This document shows, piece after piece, positions 24,570 to 36,172 of a DNA stretch of 64,000 bases; positions within the stretch are counted from its first letter, which is position 1; each line of letters begins with the position of its first letter. The notes beneath the pieces were generated by a model. That model had not been told where the DNA came from. It did not search any database and saw nothing but the letters and a program-made list of their open reading frames with translations. A program made the translations under genes and the position numbers. The DNA lies in the NCBI RefSeq assembly GCF_035222275.1, contig NC_085881.1:1-64000 (forward strand). Reading direction: 5' to 3'. The stretch comes from Podospora bellae-mahoneyi. Lineage: Eukaryota; Ascomycota; Sordariomycetes; Sordariales; Podosporaceae.

Positions 24570-25450
24570 TTCCGTTCAAAAATAAAGTAAGTTACGTATA
24601 AATAAATAAGGGTAGTAACGTACGGTTACCGGGGTTTAGGTCCCGTACGATAGTTAAAGTACGTTTAATATAAAAGTAATTACGTAAGTACGCTTAATAT
24701 AAACGTAATTATATAAATATATTTAATACGAAAGTAATTACGTAAATACGAAAGTAATAATATATCATTATTAAGTATTAACCTTTTCTTTTAAATCCCT
24801 CGATAGGTTAATTATATAATAAAGTTATATTATTCCGATTAAGGCGTTTATCCCGTATAATAATTAAAGTACGTTAGAATATAAAAATAATAGCGTATAG
24901 CTACCGGGTATAAACCTTTTTTTTTAAATCCCTCGATAAGTTAGTTATATAATAAAGCTATATTATTCCAATTAAAACGTCGGTCCCGTATAATAGTTAA
25001 AGTACGCTTAATAAAAACGTAGTTACGTAGGTACGTTTAATATAAAAATAATTATATAAATACGAAGGTAACAATATATAGTTATTAAGTATAGACATTT
25101 TCTTTTAAATCCTTTAATAAGCTAGCTACATAATAAAATTATATTATTCCGATTAAAGCGTTTATTCTATATAATAATTAAAATATATTAAAATATAAAG
25201 GTAGTAATATATAATTACCGGGTATAAACCTTTTCTTTTAAATTCTTCGATAAGCTAGCTATATAATAAAACTATATTATTCCGATTAAAGCGTTAGTCC
25301 CGTACAATAATTAAAGTACGCTTAATAAAAAGGTAGTTACGTAGGTACGTTTAATACAAAAGTAATTACGTAAGTACGAAAATAATAATATATAATTACC
25401 GGGTATAAACCTTTTTTTTTAAATCTCTCGAAAAGCTAACTATATAATAG
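24570..25450. repeat. GC-rich tandem repeat of copy D, RIP-mutated
   Basis: The unit pattern of 9,100-9,955 can be followed ('cttttcttttaaatccctcg', 'attattccgatta', 'tcccgta'), but nearly all CpA/TpG sites are changed and the GC-rich character is lost. About five to six units. Confidence 0.75.
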
Positions 25451-25530
25451 CGACTTTAATTTTTATTAAAATCCTTTTTTAATAAACTTTTCTATTATAT
25501 AAAATAATCGATTTTTAATTAATATATAAA

Positions 25531-26048
25531 ATAACTTTAGTCCTTAATACCCGTAGCTTATATAAAATTATTAATATTAATTAACTTTATATTAAAAAGT
25601 TAATAAATAACTTTTATATTAATATAAATATATATTTTTTTCATATAATAATATTTAAATTAATAAATATATAAATAATATAGTAAGTAATTTCGGCCTT
25701 ATTATCGATTAATATTAAATATATCTTTAGTAAAGTAAAGGGGGCTAAAGTATTAGCTTATTTAAATTACTTTAATATAATTTTAATTTAAAACCGGAAT
25801 TTAATAACTATTTTTTTTATATTACTTATATTAATAAGCTTAATAAAGGGCCATTTAGGGATTATTATACGACGAATAAGTATTAAAATAATATTTATAA
25901 TAATTGTAAATAAAAAGATTATAATAATAAATATAATTTTTTTATCGTTACTTAAAGGGGTATTATAACCGAAGGGAAAAACGAAAGAAATAAATAAACT
26001 AGAGAAAAAAGCTAAAAGTTTATAATTATTAATAATTCCGATAATTAA
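25531..26048 (+). pseudogene. DUF3716-like gene, copy D, RIP-dead
   Basis: Collinear with the copy B gene. The start reads ATA, Cys and Trp codons are lost and stops are frequent. The 41-bp segment lost in B is present (about 25,830-25,870). Confidence 0.6.
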
Positions 26049-26109
26049 ATAAATTATATAGTAATAAAAATCGAATTTATAATTTTTATTTATTATTTAA
26101 ATTTCTATA

Positions 26110-27615
26110 ATACTTATATAACGATATACTTAATACTATTCTATATAGCTCGCTATAGTAATTCTAATAATACTTTTCTTTTTTATTTTAATAAAAAAGT
26201 TTTTATTAGATTATATAAAAAACTATTTTTTTATATAACCTTATATTATTATGTATATATATTACTAATATATTTATATTTAATTTTATATTTTTTATTT
26301 TTAATTCCTTACCGTTTATACGATAATATACTTAATACTATTCTATATAATTCGTATAGATAATTTTAATAATATTTCTACTTTTTAAATTAATAGGAAA
26401 AATCTTATCGGATCGTATAAAAAATTATTCCTTTATATAACTTTATATTACTATATATATATATTACTAGTATCTAACTTTATATCTTTTACTTTTATTT
26501 ATATACCGTTCGTATAATAATATATTTAATATTATTTTATATAATTCGTTATAATAATTTTAATAATATCTTTACTTTTTAAATTAATAGGAAAAATCTT
26601 ATCGGATCGTATAAAAATTTATTTAATTATAGAACTTTATATTATTATATATATATATTATTAATACGCTTATATTTAACTTTACTTTTTTCATTTTTAT
26701 TTTCTTACTGCCTATATAATAATATACTTAATACTATTTTATATAACTCGTAATAGTAATTTTAATAATACTTTTCTTTTTTAATTTAATAGGAAAAATG
26801 TTATTAAATTATATAAAAAACTATTTCTTTATATAACTTTATACTATTATATATATATATTACTAATATATTTATATTTAACTTTATATCTTTTACTTTT
26901 AATTCTTTACCGCTTATATAATAATATATTTAATATTATTCTATATAATTCGTTATAGTAATTTTAATAATATCTTTACTTTTTAAATTAATAGGAAAAA
27001 TCTTATCGGATCGTATAAAAAACTATTTAATTATAGAACCTTATATTACTATATATATATATTATTAATATACTTATATTTAACTTTATTTTTTTTATTT
27101 TTATTTTTTTATTACTAATACGATAATATACTTAATATTATTTTATATAGCTCGCTATAGTAATTTTAATAATATTTTTTTCTTTTAATTTAATAAAAAA
27201 AATCTTATCGGATCGTATAAAAAACTATTCTTTTATATAACCTTATATTACTATATACGTATATCGCTAATACTTACCTTTATATTTTTACTTTTATTTT
27301 TATATAACTCGTATAATAGTATATTTAATACTATTCTATACAGCTCGCTATAACAATTCTAATAATACTTTTCTCTTTTAATTTAATAAAAAAAATCTTA
27401 TCGGATTATATAAAAAACTATTCCCTTATATAACCTTATACTACTATATACGTGTATTACTAGTATATATATACCTAACTTCACCTCTTTTACTTCCATT
27501 TCCACACCGCTCGTACGATAATACACTTAATACTATTCTATATAGCTCGTTATGGCGATTCTAATAATACTTTTCTTTTTTATTTTGGTAAAAGAAATCC
27601 CACCGGATCGTACAA
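26110..27615. repeat. ~200-bp satellite, copy D (about 7.5 units)
   Basis: Degraded unit-start motifs lie at about 26,112, 26,313, 26,510, 26,710, 26,911, 27,115, 27,308 and 27,509. The last unit is the least RIP-mutated. Confidence 0.85.
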
Positions 27616-27718
27616 CTAATTCCTCAACGGATCCTACCCCCTGTTTCTAAAGTGGGGCGTTTTTTTTAGTGCGCTTTTCAACAGATTGTACTACAATCCA
27701 TCGGAGAATTACTAATAG

Positions 27719-28557
27719 GACACGGCCAAATCCAAGCTACCCCCCGGTCATGCAATGAGGCGGCTTCTATTAGACAATAAGAAAGGGGATCGCTCGGAAG
27801 TGGCAGCAGAGAAAGGGAAAAGTGCCGTTTATGTCAAGTCATCGTTTCGTTATGTCGAAAAGAGCTGGACAGAGCGCTGGTGGTGCCGCACGGATGTCAT
27901 GGAATCTTTAACTCAAGACACTCGAGCTGGAAAGTATACATCTAGAGAACGGATACCTAGGAGAGGGTAACTCCGGGGGTTGATATAAATACTAGCGTAA
28001 ACCTTCTAGGCCTATGGACGGGATAAAGAACTTTAGGGATGGGATTCCTCGCACAGCGATTATAAATTAGATAAACTATAGACGAGCATAATATAGTGAA
28101 TGGACTGTGAGTCTGTTTAAGTTTTACTATAGGGAAAGTGTAATATCCCAGTACATCATTTCGACTTAATCACAACCATCGTGGTAATTAAGAACATCAA
28201 CCGGTATTATATTCTCAGAGAGCTAAAGAAACTACAGATTCTAGTAACAAATTCACAAACGAGTATTAAATAAGAAAAGCCCCTCAGTCACACTGCGCTC
28301 CAAAACCACCTGATCTTACTCTACGCTTCCCACATATCATTTACTTTTCTTCTGTTGTAACAAGACGAAGGTAAAGCTTACCTTTCCCCTTTTTCTATTA
28401 ATAAATAAAGGAGTTAATCCGATTATTCCACCTAACAATCGTTAAGTCTGCAATACCAGGATTATAGATAGGTCCGTACCAATCTCCAGTACACTAATCG
28501 CCACTAGGAATTATTGTCTTAGCTTTATTATTCAGGTGTTGGATAATGGGAACTTAC
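27719..28557. other. Border sequence right of the array, no convincing gene
   Basis: GC content rises at once after 27,718. A 71-codon frame opens at 27,755 on the plus strand, but it has no recognisable domain or signal and no supported exon around it. The downstream end of the broken secreted-protein gene (28,558-28,961) may lie here, after a donor site at 28,557. Confidence 0.5.
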
Positions 28558-28961
28558 TCGTAGATCCAGCATACAAGGGGTGAGTCTGGTCTAAAGGACG
28601 AGATAACGTTTTTCCAGGCGGGAACCAAGTTAGCACAGGCTCCGCGATTGACTAGGCTAATATATATGCTGGTTCCGCCCCAGTAGATGTGGACAGTCAC
28701 ATAGACACCCTGGCGAGCCTTACTATATGCATATTGTCAGTTATATCGGTATGCAAAATCTTAGTCAATATATATCTCCCTCTTAACAGCGGCAACTTCA
28801 TTAACATCGGTGAAGGGAGTAACCTTTTCATACGACAAAGGGGGCGATAAAGGTTCAAGACCGCGTGCGGCATTAGCGACAGGAGAAACACCTGGGGAGG
28901 GGGCGGCAGCAACAAGACTTGTCAGAGCGGCAAAGGCGCTAAAGAGAGTTAAAACCTTCAT
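28558..28961 (-). pseudogene. Small secreted protein, betagamma-crystallin-like appearance, broken by RIP-type stops
   Basis: The ATG at 28,961 opens a clear signal peptide, 'MKVLTLFSAFAALTSLVAAA', then a propeptide-like stretch ending 'VAAVKREIYID'. The frame is then interrupted by TAA (28,761-28,763) and TGA (28,737-28,739), both explainable by C-to-T change. It continues as 'SKARQGVYVTVHIYWGG', 'CANLVPAWKNVISSFRPD' and 'VCWIYE' to a GTAAGT donor at 28,557. The 'W-N-ISSF-PD---C-IYE' pattern recalls small secreted fungal proteins of betagamma-crystallin-like fold, but that assignment is from memory. Probably a former effector-like gene caught in RIP spreading from the array 1 kb away. Confidence 0.6.
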
Positions 28962-31176
28962 ATTATTAAGACTAAATAGAAAATTTAGTAGATAAGGCGA
29001 AAATGTTGCTGATAATAGGTTGAGGAGCAAGACATAAGAACTATCTCCATTTATAGTTTTTCCTAGCCAAATATCGGTATCCTCCTTAGACCTCTATAAG
29101 TAGTTATTTCAACCGATAGTCCTGCGCTAAGTGTTGCCTTTCTAAGATTAATATTAATTATTCCTGCATACTTATGTAATTATTCGGATGCAGAGGCTAC
29201 AGCCAAGATACAGACAGCTAATCTAATGTCCAACAATTCAGTCTCTAAACCTACCTAGTCGAAGGCTTACAATAAACACGCTAACTACAGGAACCACTAG
29301 AGTCCATAACACACAGTTTCATAATACAGGCAGCTTATTCACCTTTATAAGGTAATCATCCAATATTCACGCCTTAATGCAATCTAAGGTTTTATATAGT
29401 CTAGTATAGGCTAAACAAGAATAGTCCCCAACTCTGCCTCCTCTCCCCTCCGTCACCGCCATAATCTCGCAAATTCGGCTCAATCAAATTTCTTCCTTAT
29501 ATAATAGAACCAAACCTAACAAATCAATAAAGACGGCATAGCTTACACGACGGAAAGTTCAGCCACAAGGTTACCGCAACCCTATAATTAGGTATTCTTC
29601 TTTCTAAACGTAACTTACTCTAACCATCTCAGCAGCAGGCCACGGGCTGTATAGTCTGTGCCGTTTCCCTGAGACGCAAGACCGTTCGTGGGAACCTCTG
29701 CATTGTATCTCCGGGTTGGTCCTAGCATGTAGCAAAGATTTGGTGTGGGGTAGTTATGCATATGGCTAACATGCATTAGCACAAGGTTACTATCCCTTGT
29801 AAAGCAATAGCAATACCAAAAACAGTTTCCACGGCAAGAGTTGCGAGCCTCTCAAACTGCAGGATCTACTACCTTTAATATTTATTAATAATTAATAGAC
29901 TAGTTAGAGAGTTAGTACATACTCGTTTACTAAAGTCCCTATTTAATTCAGAGGGATTCTGTCAAAACACTAAGTCTGAAGGTGGTGTTGGTGGCGCTCT
30001 CGTTTATACTTACACACCTACTAACAAATAGCTAAGCATCTAAAGCTATCCCATTAAGGGTAATAGAGTGGGCTAAACTAGTGGTTGGATAACTCACATG
30101 CATCATAAGAAATAAGTCTATATATAGACGATACAGGGGTTATGGATATAAGGGGTAATCGAGGCATTGCAACTTAAGCGGTTTAAATACTCTCGTTCTA
30201 TATAAACAAAATACACCTGGATGTACCGTAATCCGTCCAGCACAACCGTTTCATATTCCTTCTAATTAAACTAACCTGTCTAGAGAAATTGCCTATACGA
30301 CGAAACGCTGGCTGACTATTTTCTTCTCCCGCTTTAAGTATAACAATTCTAAGAGTCTACTCCCTTTCTTTACGAAAATGTCGACAATACCTGAGGAGTA
30401 ATAAGTAGGGTGGAGCAATTTGGGAGCCTTCTATCCCATAATCTTCCACGTCTGGTTAAAAATATCCTCGTACCTTGCACTTTGCTTTTATATCTATGAT
30501 ATCGACTGTAAAAAAGAGGGATCCATCTTTTCCACATTTGCTATTTTTCTCATCCTCCACTACAATCTTTACTAAAACTCCCGTGATATCCACTGCGCCC
30601 CTACCTGAGCCATAAGGGTTCTCTGACGCTAGCTGTCCCGAAATATGGTGTATCGTTGCAGAAGAGACGAAAAGCGTAAACCTCTTGGGGTTGGGTATAA
30701 AACCGACTCTCCCGGTAACAGACCCAAAAGACTACGATGGAGCTAAGCCTACTAGTAAACGGTGGCTTGCTTATTTGCGTTTTGGATTTGGTTTGTATCT
30801 CTAAAGCAGTCCTCGAACCGTATAATTAGAGAGGATTCCGTAATAGTATTGCTGCGAAGTAATACGGCAGAGACGGTCGGTATTTCCGGCGAGTACTGTA
30901 AGCCGGTCGGTCTCAACGGTCAAACACCTGGCCGACAATTCAAGAATAATAAGCTACTAGTGTAAGTGAATAATACTGGATATGTTACCCCGAGCTTCTT
31001 GGACGAGCGGACCGTGTATTTGCGTCAACATGCCGTTATATCCTGTTTCGACTTGGTATTAGCGTTCAGTCTTTGTCCACTTCTTAATGGGGTTAATAAA
31101 TGCCCTGCGAAAGACCAGAAACTGCTTGGGGACGCTACCCTAGAGTCGGCTCGCAAGACACCTCTTTGGTACATTC
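28962..31176. other. Decayed region, nothing recognisable
   Basis: No convincing gene. Two open frames on the plus strand (about 30,762-30,965 and 30,966-31,190) lie opposite the probable continuation of the HET-domain relic and show no domain. Moderate AT content and scattered TpA suggest light RIP. The minus strand from 31,176 to about 30,700 may hold the decayed C-terminal part of the HET gene. Confidence 0.5.
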
Positions 31177-32293
31177 CTAGGCTATTTTAAACGGAGTAAA
31201 GTGTAGCATGCGTTTGGAAAGCAGCTTTTCTTGTATGGTCCATCCACGCGAATGTAATCCGGATGTGAGTGATTTGGTGACGGGAACCTCGCGCGTAGAT
31301 TCGATATCCGAGTCCACGGCGTGGCTGAGAAATGGATAGCTCCTGCTTCGACGTCTCCTTGCATATATTGTACAATACTGACAGTCCGAGGAGCATGGTG
31401 TCGTCAGTGGCAACTGGACGGCCAGTGCCTCCGTGTCCCGATTCATCCTCTCCCCAAAGATAATACTATGGCAATTCGAAAACTGGTTAGCGCCAATGGT
31501 CAGGATTGCATTGGTGTAAATACTAGCTATCCTCGATAACTCTTTTGCCTAATCCTCTTGACTGTCCTGCATGATATAGAGCGTGTCGATCCAGAGATAT
31601 GGTTTACTAAGGGCTCTTGTTATCCTCACTGTGCCCCGGAAAGTCTGAGGAAGATCGTCCAGCAGAAATCTGTCTTTCCAGATGGAAAAGGTTTTTGCTG
31701 TTAGCTTGACCTTGGTCGGTATAGACCATCCCCAACAAATGACCCAGTGCAATGTACGTTCCTCGAGACCCTTCCGGTGGTGTGCATAGTTGGATGTGGT
31801 TGGGGTTTGCAGTGGTCTGATGGGCAGAGATAACTCTGGTAGGAAGCTGGAGGTTGGCAGGCCCAGAGTACTCAGAGTGGTATTTTCGGCAATCATTTAA
31901 CCATTCCTTGGCCAGATGCCAACATTCTGGAGAGTCTGAATGGTTGGCCAGACGTCTAGCCCAGCCAATACCCTTTCCTATTCCTTGCTCTTCCACCCGC
32001 TTGCAAATCCTGTCGCGGGTGCTTGAGTGTCAAAACAGCTCCAGGACGTGAACGCTGTTGTTGGCAATTTTGACATGGATCTGCAGAGGACCACGAGGTT
32101 CAAGTGATGCTGGACAATCCACCAGTAAATCCAAAGCGAGTACCTGCTCCTGGAAGAAGTGTGAAGTCATAGACAAAAGCAAGCCACACCCTGTGCATCC
32201 GGTGATGGCTGTGGCCTTGACCAGTTCAGAATCAACCTCTCGCAGACTGACGTTGAGATGGAAACATATTTGACATGTGGTGGTATTGTCCAT
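31177..32293 (-). pseudogene. HET-domain (heterokaryon incompatibility) gene relic with frameshifts
   Basis: The ATG at 32,293 starts a Cys-containing N-terminus ('MDNTTTCQICFHLNVSL'). Homology then jumps between frames. One frame gives 'AKEWLNDCRKYHSEYSGP' and 'GSRGTYIALGH'. The next gives 'KTFSIWKDRFLLDDLPQTF' and 'ALSKPYLWIDTLYIMQDS', the hallmark of the HET domain (YLWID-LCI-QDS). A third gives 'SRGWTIQEKLLSKRMLHFT', the GWT-QE-LL box that follows it. At least three frame changes are needed, so no HET protein is made. HET proteins trigger cell death after fusion of unlike strains. This is a dead member next to the repeat array. Confidence 0.85.
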
Positions 32294-32631
32294 GGCGTTC
32301 GCAATGCTGAAGAAGATGGAAAAATCATGGGTCATGGATATCCTGATATAATGTTTGGGGGCCATTAAAAGCTCGGACGGCTGGCGTCATGCGGGCTGAC
32401 TCCTAGGCGTTCCCATAGGGCGCATTATGTAATAGTGTGACTTGGAAGTATTGGTAAGCTGTATGAGGCATTTTGACGTTTAGATGTCTATCCCCTATGC
32501 TGCTGAGTAAGACTAGCTCATGGAGGGTAGCCAGACTAGGTAGACCAACGGACTGTTTCTGTGCTTTAAACACGATTGTTCTCGCAATAAAGACCCCCCC
32601 CCCTGCCACCCTGATCTTCGCGTACCCTCGT

Positions 32632-33802
32632 CTACATAGCAACGCCCGGTAATTGTTTGAGCCCTGGTGATAATACGGTCAGTATCAGATGACAAGCGAA
32701 CAAGGCTTTACTTACATCCTGAAAAGTCCTCTCTGACGAAATCACGAACAGTGCACTTGTTCTGCTGTGCAATGGTCTGAGTCTTGAGCATGGGCGCGCT
32801 GACGTAGGTGTGCGCGTCCATGGCTCTTTGGAGCGAGTCCCCCTCCCAGCCAAAGACGTAGTCGGCATGATTGGCGAAGCCACTGCCATCTCCGCTCGAC
32901 CAGAAAAATGGCTGGCTGCCATCAGCAGGCCAGTCTTCCTTGTTGTTAAAGCCACGTGTGTCCCACACTGTTTCGAGCAAGATCTGGGGCAGCCGCACAG
33001 GATGGGAAGCTGGGCATCGGCCTCCGGACTCAAATGTGCCTGTCTCGGGGTAGGCAACATGGTCTCTGTGGTTGGGAGAATCCAGGTTAACACCATCCCA
33101 GCAAGTCGGGAATCGATGGTTCGCCATGATTCCACCGCGGCAGGGAGTTGGGGGGAAGCTGATGTACTCGGGGGCACGGCTGGCCTGGCTCTCCATGCAG
33201 GTAAAGGTCAGTTGGCGCCAGTCTCTGGCTTGGTCTCGCGTGCTGTATGATGGGTCGCCGACCAGCATGCGAAAGCCGGGCTTGAAGGCGGTGACCTTTG
33301 ACTTTTGTGCTGTGTCGAAAAGGGCATCGCTCATGTAGTAAACAACCTACATTGGATGTTAGCAACTTTCAGCATGCGCATTAATAAACTTACCATGCCG
33401 CCGTTGGTTCCCTCCATACCATTCTGGGCAATCTGGGGCACTCTCTTAAAGGTGCCATTCCTGGCACGGAAGAACATAACGGCTGTCCAGTAATTGGAAA
33501 AGTCTTCGGTGAACTGGCAGGACGTGCATGTTGAGAGCTTGGGAAGATCGAACCCGTCTTTCGGGTCCATGGAGATATTGAAAGAGTTCTATTGGCACTG
33601 CAGGTTAGCTTCTTGGAAATGTGTAGCAGGCAAGTGGTCCACATACACCTCCAATAATTTGATGAAGATGGGGCGATGGGCTTTGGCCGGGATTCACCAA
33701 CGGATCTAGCCTCTGTACTGTCAGCTGGGAGCACCCAAACCGAAGCAAAGCCTGGGTGGGCGACAGCAGCCCAGAGGCGGCGAGAATGGCGTTCCACTTC
33801 AT
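32632..33802 (-). CDS. Secreted DUF1996-domain protein, 337 aa
   Basis: Four exons: 33,802-33,647, 33,588-33,394, 33,346-32,716 and 32,663-32,632, with introns of 58, 47 and 52 nt (GTATGT...TAG, GTAAGT...TAG, GTAAGT...CAG). All phases agree and give an uninterrupted protein. Residues 1-20 form a signal peptide. 'VQRLDPLVNPGQ' and 'HLHQIIGG' follow, then 'LSTCTSCQFTEDFSNYWTA', 'FPTCWDGVNLDSPNHRDHV', 'HPVRLPQILLETVWDTRGF' and 'ADYVFGWEGDSLQRAMDA', the pattern of DUF1996. Most members are extracellular and their activity is unknown. The short last exon restores the usual C-terminus (GWLKQLPG). This is the first intact gene to the right of the array. Confidence 0.88.
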
Positions 33803-34484
33803 GGCGTGGATGGTAGGGAATAGGCACAAAGGAGATCTCTTGACCAAAACCAGCAGAAGGATCAGACTGAAAAGAGTGAGAAAGGGCTGGGGTAGATATG
33901 GCAGTGGAAATGCTCAACCTGCTTCGAACAATGACTGCCGATCTAACAATACCAGTCTATCCACGAATTAGATGGGTGCTCTAAATTGGGCCTTCTAGAC
34001 GTGTTGTTTAATAGAGTAGCACTATATTTCGGTTCGTGAACCGAGCGATAGTGGGTTTTGATGACGGGTAATATGCCATGCGCATCTCAACCCCGGGAGT
34101 TGGAGAAGTGGCAATAGTACTAAGCCCAGCTTCTGTTCAGTCCAGATCCCATGACGCATAGCCCGAGTCCTACTGTGACTATTACCTGCCAATAATCACT
34201 TTTTAGATTGACCCGGCGTCGACTCCTCGGCCTCCTGGTTGGCTAGTCAAGAGAGGTGCCATATGAGCGGCTGTATTCCCATTTGACAGGAAAACTGCCG
34301 ACTGGGTATAATCACAAACCATGCGCCGGACTCATTGCCGACGGAGTCGCCTTGTCATTGAGCCACACCCCCAGCGCGAGTGGAATCCAGCGAATATATC
34401 TGAACATGCGTCTCAAGCGAGGTTGTGTGCGATTCCACATCACTACATCAGTCCCTACTCACTCTGCCCTTCACCAAACACACG
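33803..34484. other. Intergenic region between DUF1996 gene and small secreted protein gene
   Basis: Shared upstream region of two divergent secreted-protein genes. No open frame with a recognisable domain. A clear TATA box was not found. Confidence 0.5.
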
Positions 34485-34813
34485 ATGCAGCTGTCCCTCG
34501 GTCTCCTCGCCCTGTGGGCTTCCACGTCCCTAGGACAGTCGATGCAGGAGTGCACACGAGAGCTTGCCAGAACAGATGAATGCGCCGATGTTATCAACCC
34601 CAATGCGTGCTACAACATGTACCGGTTCAACAGCGCGCGAACATTGTCATGTATTGAAGGCAAGGATGATGCCGAAAGAAAGAGAAAGGTAGACTTGGCC
34701 CAAAGATTTGATGCGTTGACCACAAGGTGCTGACATATTGCTAGGCTTGCATGTGTTGCACGTGTGTTGGGACCGTCATGTGCAACTGGCTGCGGACGAA
34801 TCGTTACTGTTGA
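34485..34813 (+). CDS. Small secreted Cys-rich protein, 90 aa (effector-like)
   Basis: Exon 1 is 34,485-34,688. A 56-nt intron, 34,689-34,744 (GTAGAC donor, CTGAC branch point, CTAG acceptor), joins to exon 2 at 34,745-34,813. Without splicing the frame stops at 34,733. Splicing gives a Cys-dense C-terminus, 'ACMCCTCVGTVMC' and a final Cys. The signal peptide is about residues 1-18 ('MQLSLGLLALWASTSLGQ'). The mature part has ten Cys in about 72 residues, enough for five disulphides. I do not recognise a family. Size, secretion and Cys content are typical of secreted effectors or antimicrobial-type proteins, but function cannot be read from sequence. The GTAGAC donor is weaker than usual. Confidence 0.65.
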
Positions 34814-34881
34814 GGGTCGAGGATGCAGAACCCGGATGTATCTACAAGCAATCTTTTATTCTTCAGTACTCAACATAACAA

Positions 34882-35584
34882 TCAGCTACTCAAAGCCGGC
34901 AGTTCTCGTACCCATTTTCTCTCATTCTCAGCCCAGTCGGCGAGCCACTTGGCCAGAATTGATCTGTTCAACTTTCCCGTCCAGGCGTTGCTCACCGGGC
35001 CAGCTTGAGCCTCACCCTTTTCACGGTCCGCCTTCCAAGCCGTCTCATCGCTTCCTCCCAGGAGCATGGGCAACCTAAAGATGGTCCAGTAGATGTCTGC
35101 TTCCTCCTTAAAAACACTAGCAATCCCAAGCATGGCATTAAATGCGGCTGGGAACATCGAGCTCACGCCTGTTCGCAGAATCCACCTCGAAGACGGCACT
35201 GTCGTCCTCTGTATAGATAGAGATCGTGCCCATTGCAGCAATGCGCTTAATCCCGTGCTTCATCACGGGCAGCACGTGGTTTTCGTAGAATGTCGGATAT
35301 GGAAGTGGTGTACGAGACGACATGGACTCCTGGACTGGGCCCATGAGGGATATGATTGCGCTGCACTGAGCAACGGCTTCACCGAGGGCTGCTTCATCGT
35401 CGATCTGGCCATGCACCACCTGAAGATTGTCGGAGTTGGAAGACACGAGATCGGCTGGGATTTTGGAAGCGGAGGTTGGGCGCACAAAGGCGATAACTCG
35501 CTTCTGGCGATGAAGAAGCTCGTGGAGAAGGCAGGTGCCGGAGGGCCCGGTCGAGCCCAGAATGAGGATTGGTTTGTCTGCCAT
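34882..35584 (-). pseudogene. NmrA-like/atypical SDR NAD(P)-binding protein with a frameshift
   Basis: The ATG at 35,584 starts 'MADKPILILGSTGPSGTCLL', a Rossmann fold with the GxTGxxG nucleotide-binding motif. The frame continues through 'YENHVLPVMKHGIKRIAAMG' to about residue 135. The family continuation ('FPAAFNAMLGIASVFKEEAD', 'YWTIFRLPMLLGGSDETAWK', 'LNRSILAKWLADWAE') is in another frame. The switch lies near 35,185 ('gtcttcgaggtgg') and no intron with usable sites fits. So this is either a recent one-base indel or a sequence error. An intact protein would be about 230 residues, a probable NAD(P)-dependent oxidoreductase or sensor. Confidence 0.7.
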
Positions 35585-35605
35585 CAGATATGATCGCCTA
35601 AGCAA

Positions 35606-36172
35606 GTGGGAGAAGACAGAATGAATTAATCATCGGTGGGGCTTTTTTCCACTCACCCCGAACCAATCATTGGACACAATACACAATTATCCATTTCTTT
35701 GTGATTCCTCACAAGCCATGCTATACTTCGTGTACCTGTATCTGCGGCCTGTTGCTTTTTGGTCTTTTGGGGCAACCGGCGCAAGAGGATGCCGAAAGGT
35801 GTGTGGAGCATAGATGGCTGTGTTGGTGTCCCACAGCGTCTCCTCGCTCTACGCTCGAGCTTGGTCTTCCAAGTCGCTCCGTTCCCAGAGAGAGAGTTCG
35901 GCAGTGAGCATCGTCTCGGTTGCTCCAAAGCTCTTTTTTTCCTTGGAGAAAGCAGACGACTTGTGCATTCTGTAGCTGTCTTTTTGAAGTGTTCGCTTTG
36001 TATGAGAGTAAAGGCTTAGGAAAGAGGCGGCACAGGCGACCGTGATTGCTGTGAAATCTACATGTTAGACCTGCTCCTTGTCAATAGCAATCAATTTCAC
36101 TCAATGCCATCTCAATCGTCCACAACAACATCCAACTTAGGCCCGGGAGGTGGATTGATGGCCATACGCGTT
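35606..36172. other. Intergenic stretch, nothing recognised
   Basis: Open frames up to 91 codons exist on both strands, but none has a recognisable domain, signal peptide or exon structure. Confidence 0.5.

Larger units (their letters stand above)
19800..27718. repeat. TLH-type subtelomeric unit, copy D (most complete, most heavily RIP-mutated)
   Basis: It contains the whole TLH-type pseudogene, the GC-rich repeat (about 24,570-25,450, here strongly RIP-mutated), the DUF3716-like gene (about 25,531-26,048), eight satellite motifs (26,110-27,615) and the right-end block. It ends at 'actaat|aggacacggcc', where non-repeated sequence starts. Including the minisatellite, a complete unit would be about 9.7 kb. 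Confidence 0.85.

Noticed and set aside
30762-31190. Two plus-strand open frames as small genes
   Set aside because: No domain or signal. They lie opposite the decayed C-terminal region of the HET relic.
35093-35593. 166-codon plus-strand open frame
   Set aside because: Antisense of the NmrA-like gene, whose GxTGxxG motif and family pattern are clear on the minus strand.
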